Part shown: positions 26,901 to 38,900 of the stretch, piece after piece
Numbering within the stretch: position 1 is the stretch's first letter
How the letters are laid out: each line of letters starts with the position of its first letter
Assembly: GCA_032622095.1 (NCBI GenBank)
Contig: CP136063.1
Coordinates: 267,337,426 to 267,401,425 of the forward strand
Direction of reading: 5' to 3'
Length of the DNA stretch: 64,000 bases
Origin: Siphonodentalium dalli
Lineage: Eukaryota; Mollusca; Scaphopoda; Gadilida; Siphonodentaliidae
The notes under the pieces: model-generated
Seen by the model: the letters and a program-made list of their open reading frames with translations, nothing else
What the model was told of the DNA's origin: nothing
Database searches by the model: none
Position numbers and translations under genes: made by a program

Positions 26901-29900
26901 GTTATTAGGTTTCATTCCTTGGTGAGGGGGCATGACGAGGGGGATAGGGGACTAATTAGGATGACAGGAGAGTTATTAGGTTTCATTCCTTGGTGAGGGG
27001 GCATGACGAGGGGGATAGGGGACTAATTAGGATGACAGGAGAGTTATTAGGTTTCATTCCTTGGTGAGGGGGCATGACGATGGGGATAGGGGACTAATTT
27101 GGATGACAGGAGAGTTATTAGGTTTCATTCCTTGGTGAGGGGGCATGACGAGGGGGATAGGGGACTAATTAGGATGACAGGAGAGTTATTAGGTTTCATT
27201 CCTTGGTGAGGGGGCATGACGATGGGGATAGGGGACTAATTTGGATGACAGGAGAGTTATTAGGTTTCATTCCTTGGTGAGGGGGCATGACGAGGGGGAT
27301 AGGGGACTAATTAGGATGACAGGAGAGTTATTAGGTTTCATTCCTTGGTGAGGGGGCATGACGAGGGGGATAGTGGACTAATTAGGATGACAGGAGAGTT
27401 ATTAGGTTTCATTCCTTGTTGAGGGGGCATGACGAGGGGGATAGGGGACTAATTAGGATGACAGGAGAGTTATTAGGTTTCATTCCTTGGTGAGGGGGCA
27501 TGACGAGGGGGATAGGGGACTAATTAGGATGACAGGAGAGTTATTAGGTTTCATTCCTTGGTGAGGGGGCATGACGAGGGGGACAGGGGACTAATTAGGA
27601 TGACAGGAGAGTTATTATGTTTCATTCCTTTGTGAGGGGGCATGACGAGGGGGATAGGGGACTAATTGGGATGACAGGAGAGTTATTAGGTTTTATTCCT
27701 TGGTGAGGGGGCATGACGAGGGGGATAGGGGACTAATTAGGATGACAGGAGAGTTATTAGGTTTCATTCCTTGGTGAGGGGGCATGACGAGGGGGACAGG
27801 GGTCTAATTAGGATGACAGGAGAGTTATTAGGTTTCATTCCTTGGTGAGGGGGAATGACGATGGGGGTAGGGGACTAATTAGGATGACAGGAGAGTTATT
27901 AGGTTTCATTCCTTGTGAGGGGGCATGACGAGGGGGATAGGGGACTAATTAGGATGACAGGAGAGTTATTAGGTTTCATTCCTTGGTGAGGGGGCATGAC
28001 GATGGGGGTAGGGGACTAATTAGGATGACAGGAGAGTTATTAGGTTTCATTCCTTGGTGAGAGGGCATGATGAGGGGGATAGGGGACTAATTAGGATGAC
28101 AGGAGAGTTATTAGGTTTCATTCCTTGGTGAGGGGGCATGACGAGGGGGATAGGTGACTAATTAGGATGACAGGAGAGTTATTAGGTTTCATTCCTTGGT
28201 GAGGGGGCATGATGAGGGGGATAGGGGACTAATTAGGATGACAGGAGAGTTATTAGGTTTCATTCCTTGGTGAGGGGGCATGACGAGGGGGATAGGGGAC
28301 TAATTAGGATGACAGGAGAGTTATTAGGTTTCATTCCTTGGTGAGGGGGCATGACAAGGGGATAGGGGACTAATTAGGATGACAGGAGAGTTATTAGGTT
28401 TCATTCCTTGGTGACGGGGCATGATGAGGGGGATAGGGGACTAATTAGGATGACAGGAGAGTTATTAGGTTTCATTCCTTGGTGAGGGGGCATGATGAGG
28501 GGGATAGGGGACTAATTAGGATGACAGGAGAGTTATTAGGTTTCATTCCTTGGTGAGGGGGCATGAAGAGGGGGATAGGGGACTAATTAGGATGACAGGA
28601 GAGTTATTAGGTTTCATTCCTTGGTGAGGGGGCATGACGAGGGGGATAGGGGACTAATTAGGATGACAGGAGAGTTATTAGGTTTCATTCCTTGGTGAGG
28701 GGGCGTGACGAGGGGGATAGGGGACTAATGAGGATGACAGGAGAGTTATTAGGTTTCATTCCTTGGTGAGGGGGCATGACGAGGGGGGTAGGGGACTAAT
28801 TAGAATGACAAGAGAGTTATTAGGTTTCATTCCTTGGTGAGGGGGCATGACGATGGGGATAGGGGACTAATTAGGATGACAGGAGAGTTATTAGGTTTCA
28901 TTCCTTGGTGAGGGGGCATGACGAGGGGGATAGGGGACTAATTAGGATGACAGGAGAGTTATTAGGTTTCATTCCTTGGTGAGGGGGATGACGAGGGGGA
29001 CAGGGGACTAATTAGGATGACAGGAGAGTTATTAGGTTTCATTCCTTGGTGAGGGGGCATGACGAGGGGGACAGGGGACTAATTAGGATGACAGGAGAGT
29101 TATTAGGTTTCATTCCTTGGTGAGGGGGCATGATAATGGGGACAGGGGACTAATTAGGATGACAGGAGAGTTATTAGGTTTCATTCCTTGGTGAGGGGGG
29201 CATGACGAGGGGGACAGGGGACTAATTAGGATGACAGGAGAGTTATTAGGTTTCATTCCTTGGTGAGGGGGCGTGACGAGGGGGGTAGGGGACTAATTAG
29301 GATGACAGGAGAGTTATTAGGTTTCATTCCTTGGTGAGGGGGCATGACGAGGGGGATAGGGGACTAATTAGGATGACAGGAGAGTTATTAGGTTTCATTC
29401 CTTGGTGAGGGGGCATGACGAGGGGGACAGGGGACTAATTAGGATGACAGGAGAGTTATTAGGTTTCATTCCTTGGTGAGGGGGCATGATGATGGGGATA
29501 GGGGACTAATTAGGATGACAGGAGAGTTATTAGGTTTCATTCCTTGGTGAGGGGGCATGACGAGGGGGATAGGGGACTAATTAGGATGACAGGAGAGTTA
29601 TTAGGTTTCATTCCTTGGTGAGGGGGCATGACGAGGGGGACAGGGGACTAATTAGGATGACAGGAGAGTTATTAGGTTTCATTCCTTGGTGAGGGGGCAT
29701 GATGAGGGGGATAGGGGACTAATTAGGATGACAGGAGAGTTATTAGGTTTCATTCCTTGGTGAGGGGGCATGACGAGGGGGATAGGGGACTAATTTGGAT
29801 GACAGGAGAGTTATTAGGTTTCATTCCTTGGTGAGGGGGCATGACGAGGGGGATAGGGGACTAATTAGGATGACAGGAGAGTTATTAGGTTTCATTCCTT

Positions 29901-32900
29901 GGTGAGGGGGCATGACGAGGGGGATAGGGGACTAATTTGGATGACAGGAGAGTTATTAGGTTTCATTCCTTGGTGAGGGGGCATGACGAGGGGGACAGGG
30001 GACTAATTAGGATGACAGGAGAGTTATTAGGTTTCATTCCTTGGTGAGGGGGCATGACGAGGGGGGTAGGGGACTAATTAGGATGACAGGAGAGTTATTA
30101 GGTTTCATTCCTTGGTGAGGGGGCATGACGAGGGGGATAGGGGACTAATTAGGATGACAGGAGAGTTATTAGGTTTCATTCCTTGGTGAGGGGGCATGAC
30201 GAGGGGGATAGGGGACTAATTTGGATGACAGGAGAGTTATTAGGTTTCATTCCTTGGTGAGGGGGCATGACGAGGGGGATAGGGGACTAATTAGGATGAC
30301 AGGCGAGTTATTAGGTTTCATTCCTTGGTGAGGGGGCGTGACGAGGGGGATAGGGGACTAATTAGGATGACAGGATAGTTATTAGGTTTCATTCCTTAGT
30401 GAGGGGGATAGGGGACTAATTAGGATGACAGGAGAGTTATTAGGTTTCATTCCTTGGTGAGGGGGCATGACGAGGGGGATAGGGGACTAATTAGGATGAC
30501 AGGAGAGTTATTAGGTTTCATTCCTTGGTGAGGGGGCATGACGAGGGGGATAGGGGACTAATTAGGATGACAGGAGAGTTATTAGGTTTCATTCCTTGGT
30601 GAGGGGGATAGGGGACTAATTAGGATGACAGGAGAGTTATTAGGTTTCATTCCTTGGTGAGGGGGCATGACGATGGGGATAGGGGACTAATCAGGATGAC
30701 AGGAGAGTTATTAGGTTTCATTCCTTGGTGAGGGGGCATGACGATGGGGATAGGGGACTAATTAGGATGACAGGAGAGTTATTAGGTTTCATTCCTTGGT
30801 GAGGGGGCATGACGAGGGGGATAGGGGACTAATTAGGATGACAGGAGAGTTATGAGGTTTCATTCCTTGGTGAGGGGGCATGACGGGGGGGATAGGGGAC
30901 TAATTAGGATGACAGGAGAGTTATTAGGTTTCATTCCTTGGTGAGGGGGCATGACGAGGGGGATAGGGGACTAATTAGGATGACAGGAGAGTTATTAGGT
31001 TTCATTCCTTGGTGAGGGGGCATGACGAGGGGGATATGGGACTAATTAGGATGACAGGAGAGTTATTAGGTTTCATTCCTTGGTGAGGGGGCATGACGAG
31101 GGGGATAGGGGACTAATTAGGATGACAGGAGAGTTATTAGGTTTCATTCCTTGGTGAGGGGGCATGACGAGGGGGATAGGGGACTAATTAGGATGACAGG
31201 AGAGATATCAGGTTTCATTCCTTGGTGAGGGGGCATGACGAGGGGGATAGGGGACTAATTAGGATGACAGAGTTATTAGGTTTCATTCCTTGGTGAGGGG
31301 GCATGACGAGGGGGATAGGGGACTAATTAGGATGACAGGAGAGTTATTAGGTTTCATTCCTTGGTGAGGGGGCATGACGAGGGGGATAGGGGACTAATTA
31401 GGATGACAGGAGAGTTATTAGGTTTCATTCCTTGGTGAGGGGGCATGACGATGGGGATAGGGGACTAATTAGGATGACAGGAGAGTTATTAGGTTTCATT
31501 CCTTGGTGAGGGGGCATGACGAGGGGGATAGGGACTAATTAGGATGACAGGAGAGTTATTAGGTTTCATTCCTTGGTGAGGGGGCATGACGAGGGGGATA
31601 GGGACTAATTAGGATGACAGGAGAGTTATTAGGTTTCATTCCTTGGTGAGGGGGCATGACGAGGGGGATAGGGGACTAATTAGGATGACAGGAGAGTTAT
31701 TAGGTTTCATTCCTTGGTGAGGGGGCATGACGAGGGGATAGGGGACTAATTATGATGACAGGAGAGTTATTAGCTTTCATTCCTTGGTGAGGGGGCATGA
31801 CGGGGGGGATAGGGGACTAATTAGGATGACAGGAGAGTTATTAGGTTTCATTCCTTGGTGAGGGGGCATGACGAGGGGGATAGGGGACTAATTAGGATGA
31901 CAGGAGAGTTATCAGGTTTCATTCCTTGGTGAGGGGGCATGACGAGGGGGATAGGGGACTAATTGGGATGACAGGAGAGTTATCAGGTTTCATTCCTTGG
32001 TGAGGGGGCATGACGAGGGGGATAGGGGACTAATTGGGATGACAGGAGAGTTATTAGGTTTCATTCCTTGGTGAGGGGGCATGACGATGGGGATAGGGGA
32101 CTAATTAGGATGACAGGAGAGTTATTAGGTTTCATTCCTTGGTGAGGGGGCATGACGAGGGGGATAGGGGACTAATTAGGATGACAGGAGAGTTATTAGG
32201 TTTCATTCCTTGGTGAGGGGGCGTGACGAGGGGGATAGGGGACTAATTAGGATGACAGGAGAGTTATTAGGTTTCATTCCTTGGTGAGGGGGCATGACGG
32301 GGGGGATAGGGGACTAATTAGGATGACAGGAGAGTTATTAGGTTTCATTCCTTGGTGAGGGGGCATGACGATGGGGATAGGGGACTAATTAGGATGACAG
32401 GAGAGTTATTAGGTTTCATTCCTTGGTGAGGGGGCATGACGAGGGGGATAGGGGACTAATTAGGATGACAGGAGAGTTATTAGGTTTCATTCCTTGGTGA
32501 GGGGGCATGAAGAGGGGGATAGGGGACTAATTAGGATGACAGGAGAGTTATTAGGTTTCATTCCTTGGTGAGGGGGCATGACGAGGGGGATAGGGGACTA
32601 ATTAGGATGACAGGAGAGTTATTAGGTTTCATTCCTTGGTGAGGGGGCATGACGAGGGGGACAGGGGACTAATTAGGATGACAGGAGAGTTATTAGGTTT
32701 CATTCCTTGGTGAGTGGGCATGACGAGGGGGATAGGGGACTAATTAGGATGACAGGAGAGTTATTAGGTTTCATTCCTTGGTGAGGGGGCATGACGAGGG
32801 GGATAGGGGACTAATTAGGATGACAGGAGAGTTATTAGGTTTCATTCCTTGGTGAGGGGGGCATGACGAGGGGGATAGGGGACTAATTAGGATGACAGGA

Positions 32901-35900
32901 GAGTTATTAGGTTTCATTCCTTGGTGAGGGGGCATGACGAGGGGGATAGGGGACTAATTAGGATGACAGGAGAGTTATTAGGTTTCATTCCTTGGTGAGG
33001 GGGGCATGACGAGGGGGATAGGGGACTAATTAGGATGACAGGAGAGTTATTAGGTTCCATTCCTTGGTGAGGGGGCATGACGAGGGGGATAGGGGACTAA
33101 TTAGGATGACAGGAGAGTTATTAGGTTTCATTCCTTGGTGAGGGGGCATGACGATGGGGATAGGGGACTAATTAGGATGACAGGAGAGTTATTAGGTTTC
33201 ATTCCTTGGTGAGGGGGCATGACGATGGGGATAGGGGACTAATTAGGATGACAGGAGAGTTATTAGGTTCCATTCCTTGGTGAGGGGGCATGACGAGGGG
33301 GATAGGGGACTAATTAGGATGACAGGAGAGTTATTAGGTTTCATTCCTTGGTGAGGGGGCATGACGAGGGGGATAGGGGACTAATTAGGATGACCGGAGA
33401 GTTATTAGGTTTCATTCCTTGGTGAGGGGGCATGACGATGGGGATAGGGGACTAATTAGGATGACAGGAGAGTTATTAGGTTTCATTCCTTGGTGAGGGG
33501 GCATGATGATGGGGATAGGGGACTAATTAGGATGACAGGTGAGTTATTAGGTTTCATTCCTTGGTGAGGGGGCATGACGAGGGGGATAGGGGACTAATTA
33601 AGATGACAGGAGAGTTATTAGGTTTCATTCCTTGGTGAGGGGGCATGACGAGGGGGATAGGGGACTAATTAGGATGACAGGAGAGTTATTAGGTTCCATT
33701 CCTTGGTGAGGGGGCATGACGAGGGGGATAGGGGACTAATTAGGATGACAGGAGAGTTATTAGGTTTCATTCCTTGGTGAGGGGGCATGACGAGGGGGAT
33801 ACGGGACTAATTAGGATGACTGGAGAGTTATTAGGTTTTATTCCTTGGTGAGGGGGCATGACGAGGGGGATAGGGGACTAATTAGGATGACAGGAGAGTT
33901 ATTAGGTTTCATTCCTTGGTGAGGGGGCATGACGAGGGGGATAGGGGACTAATTAGGATGACAGGAGAGTTATTAGGTTTCATTCCTTGGTGAGGGGGCA
34001 TGACGATGGGGATAGGGGACTAATTAGGATGACAGGAGAGTTATTAGGTTTCATTCCTTGGTGAGGGGGCATGACGAGGGGGATAGGGGACTAATTGGGA
34101 TGACAGGAGAGTTATTAGGTTTCATTCCTTGGTGAGGGGGCATGACGAGGGGGATAGGGGACTAATTAGGATGACTGGAGAGTTATTAGGTTTCATTCCT
34201 TGGTGAGGGGGCATGACGAGGGGGATAGGGGACTAATTAGGATGACAGGAGAGTTATTAGGTTTCATTCCTTGGTGAGGGGGCATGACGAGGGGGATAGG
34301 AGACTAATTAGGATGACAGGAGAGTTATTAGGTTTCATTCCTTGGTGAGGGGGCATGACGAGGGGGATAGGGGACTAATTAGGATGACAGGAGAGTTATT
34401 AGGTTTTATTCCTTGGTGAGGGGGCATGACGAGGGGGATAGGGGACTAATTAGGATGACAGGAGAGTTATTAGGTTTCATTCCTTGGTGAGGGGGCATGA
34501 CGAGGGGGATAGGGGACTAATTAGGATGACAGGAGAGTTATTAGGTTTCATTCCTTGGTGAGGGGGCATGACGAGGGGGATAGGGGACTAATTAGGATGA
34601 CAGGAGAGTTATTAGGTTTCATTCCTTGGTGAGGGGGCATGACTAGGGGGATAGGGGACTAATTAGGATGACAGGAGAGTTATTAGGTTTCATTCCTTGG
34701 TGAGGGGGCATGACGATGGGGATAGGGGACTAATTAGGATGACAGGAGAGTTATTAGGTTTCATTCCTTGGTGAGGGGGCATGACGAGGGGGATAGGGGA
34801 CTAATTAGGATGACAGGAGAGTTATTAGGTTTCATTCCTTGGTGAGGGGGCATGACGATGGGGATAGGGGACTAATTAGGATGGCAGGAGAGTTATTAGG
34901 TTTCATTCATTGGTGAGGGGGCATGACGAGGGGGGTAGGGGACTAATTGGGATGACAGGAGAGTTATTAGGTTTCATTCCTTGGTGAGGGGGCATGACGA
35001 GGGGGATAGGGGACTAATTAGGATGACAGGAGAGTTATTAGGTTTCATTCCTTGGTGAGGGGGCATGACGAGGGGGATAGGGGACTAATTGGGATGACAG
35101 GAGAGTTATTAGGTTTCATTCCTTGGTGAGGGGGCATGACGAGGGGGATAGGGGACTAATTGGGATGACAGGAGAGTTATTAGGTTTCATTCCTTGGTGA
35201 GGGGGCATGACGAGGGGGATAGGGGACTAATTAGGATGACAGGAGAGTTATTAGGTTTCATTCCTTGGTGAGGGGGCATGACGAGGGGGGTAGGGGACTA
35301 ATTGGGATGACAGGAGAGTTATTAGGTTTCATTCCTTGGTGAGGGGGCATGACGAGGGGGATAGGGGACTAATTAGGATGACAGGAGAGTTATTAGGTTT
35401 CATTCCTTGGTGAGGGGGCATGACGATGGGGATAGGGGACTAATTTGGATGACAGGAGAGTTATTAGGTTTCATTCCTTGGTGAGGGGGCATGACGAGGG
35501 GGGTAGGGGACTAATTAGGATGACAGGAGAGTTATTAGGTTTCATTCCTTGGTGAGGGGGCATGACGAGGGGGATAGGGGACTAATTCGGATGACAGGAG
35601 AGTTATTAGGTTTCATTCCTTGGTGAGGGGGCATGACGAGGGGGATAGGGGACTAATTAGGATGACAGGAGAGTTATTAGGTTTCATTCCTTGAGGCACT
35701 TGGGATCTGCTGCAGACCAAGCCTGCAAATAGCGTGTCTGTCATTTGCAGAATGAGGTCCCCAGAGGGTGAATTTAGTGACGCTATCCCGCATAGCGGGC
35801 TAGCATCACTAAATTCACCATCTGGGGACCTCATTCTGCTTAGGCCCTCAATTGCTATGGTAGATCTAGGATCAGATTGAAGTTCCCCAGTTGAAGTTGG

Positions 35901-38900
35901 GCACCTCGATTATGGATTTTACTTTCTGCAAATTAGGGGATATAGAAACTTCCCAGATGGGAAAACGTAACTATAAACAATGTTAATTTAATACTATAGA
36001 TACTTCCCAGAAGATGAGGCCTAAGCAGAATGAGGTCTCCAGAGGGTGAATTTGGTGATGCTAGCCCGCTGTGCGGGATAGCATCACTAAATTCACCCTC
36101 TGGGGACCTCATTCTGCAAATGACAGACACGCTATTTGCAGGCCTGCTGCAGACAGCCATATCTGGGCAGGTGTATTGTGAGGGGGTCCATGGGGGCATT
36201 GTGACAGTGACACAGCATTGATCAGATCTGCACCAAGCTTTATAAACCAGTCACAAGTCTAACCAGCTTTTCACCAGTGATCATATTTGTATGCAGCTTT
36301 TCATATTTTGGTGTGGTGCAGAACTACTTGTACATGTAGTTGGGCATGCAACTATAATTTTTGTTTAAACAGTTTTACGAGCTGCACCTGTTTTCAATAT
36401 TGCAGGTGCATTTTATAGCTCTCGTGGTATTTTGTTCCTGGGAAGGACTGCTTAGAGCATTACTGTAAATCACATGCAGCTCTTGGTATAGAATACTATA
36501 TTTTTCATTTTGCTGAACATTATTTCCAAAGGATATTCCTTTTCTTGGCATAAATATGGTGGAGCCTTGAGGCGACAAAGTTCCGAGAGTTGGCAAGATG
36601 GTGTCCATCGACCCCACATTGAAGCATTATGCTGGCCTGCCTAGATATTGCTGTCTGCAGCACTTAATTCCCATGTGCCTCCAGGACGGAAACCGAATAA
36701 ATCTTCCTAATTAGGCTCTTATTCTGGCCTACTAGATTGACCAATGAGAATAGAGATCTTCTGACAGGAGATGAGGGGATATTAGATTCATTTTGATTGA
36801 ACTGTGCTGCCTCAGGGATATTTTCAGTGTATTTTGGCATAAAGACTGGGCGCCGGAAGCATCCAAGGGCAGGGGGGGCAGAGCCTACAAAAAGGGCACT
36901 TTTTCGCAAAAAAGGGCATTTTCTCCGCAAACTCGGGAAAATAACCATAAATTCATTGTGGCAAAAATCCCTATTTTAAAGGAATTTGTCGGTTTTTATG
37001 GCCGTTTTGTGATAAAATTGACAACAACTTAATATTCCTTGTGAAATTGGTGGTATTTGGACCAAAAAAGTCACATTTTGCTATAAAAACACGAAATTAA
37101 ACACACAAAAAGCATTTTCTGTCTCCAGAAAAAGGGCAAGTCCTGCCCCCGCTCGCCCCCCTTGGTCAAGGGCAGGGGGGTCAGCTGCCCCCTCTGCCCC
37201 CCCTCTTCCAGCGCCCCTGTTTATGTATCACAAGTTCACAACTACATGTATCTATACATGCATCTTGTTATCCTACATGTATGTTATTCCATATAGATTA
37301 TTTTAACCCTTTGTGTTCTAAATGGATTCTCCCATTTATAAAATTATACATTGGAATGATCTATTATTCATTTGGAGGGATGTTAACACTTTGAGTGCCA
37401 GGTCGATTTTTGTATCAACCCATATACCCTGTGCCAATGCATTCTCTTATATATGCGAGTCGACCATAGGTCGCCTCGCATATATAAGAGAATGCATTGG
37501 CCTAACAATTTTTTTATTTAAAATTTTTTTTTTTTTACAATTTTTTACAATTTTAATAATTTGTTCTTATATTCTTTAACAGACTTATTTTGTAGGTTTA
37601 GGGCCGATAAGATCGGCCCCTGGCACTCAAAGGGTTAAGGTGATAAAAGCAGATAAATAGAAGTGCTGAAGGAGTCCTATTTATTAAGGGAAATGTTCAG
37701 ATAATAAGTTCAACAAACTTACTCATCAATGAAGCTTTAGTATAAAAAGGGTTAAATATATATATCTATTCTTGGTTGGGGTCAGTGACAGTGTTGTCCC
37801 TATCTTGAGTCAACTTTGGTGGCCCCTTTTCCCTTGATCCATGCAGACAAGTATTTTACTTTGAAATTGCTGATATAATGTAACTTAGAGAATTGCCACA
37901 ACATTCACTACAAGAGAATGAATGTCGACCATACATGTACAGTAATGCTATAAGTAATCGACTGCTTAACCACAGCAGAATTATGGGTAATTTTTCAGGA
38001 TTTAGTCGGAAATATGGCTTGTTGCCATTCATTGGAAAGCTCTTGCCGATGAATGGCAACAAGCCATATTTCCGACTAAATCCTGAAAAATTACCAATAA
38101 TTCTGCTGTGGTTAAGCAGTCAATTACTTAGAGTATTGCTGTATATTTTCAATCATAATCTGTACCTCTATTATCAAGACTCGCCTCCAAATTAATAATA
38201 GACCATTCCAGGCTATAATTTCATTACTGATCGGGATAATCCATTCAGTAATGAAAGGGTGAAATTGTATAACCAATCAAGCTGTTGGTCCAATCAGTGG
38301 TAATTGCAGAGACAGCATGTATTGTTTTTTTTCTGTAAATGTAAATTTATTCTCCATCCCAGTGGAGATATTATTCTAATAACGAATCGCAATTCCTATA
38401 ATCAGACAGAACAATATGATGGCATAACAAATGTTTTATTCTTGACACTATCCACATATGACATGCAGGCCTGAGAACAAGGCGGCTGTCATTTGCAGAA
38501 TGAGGTCCCCAGAGGGTGAATTTAGTGATGCCATCCCGCACAGTGGGCTATCATCACCGAATTCGCCCTCTTGAGACCTCATCTGCTACGGGAGACATAG
38601 ACTCAGATTGAAGTTCCCAAAATGGTGAATATTGTAATGTACACCAATTTCGAACCTCGATTATGCAATGTGTTGTCTGCCAATTTGGGGATAGAGGAAC
38701 TAAACTAAAAAATAAAATATAATCTATGTGAAGAAGTTTATATATAAATTTGATAATAAAAAACTTTCCAGAGAAGATGAGGTCTAAGCAGAATGAGGTC
38801 CCCAGAGGGTGAATTTAGTGATGCTAGCCCGCTATGTGGGACAGCGTCACTAAGTTCACCATCTGGGGACCTCATTCTGCAAACGACAGTCAACTTAGTC

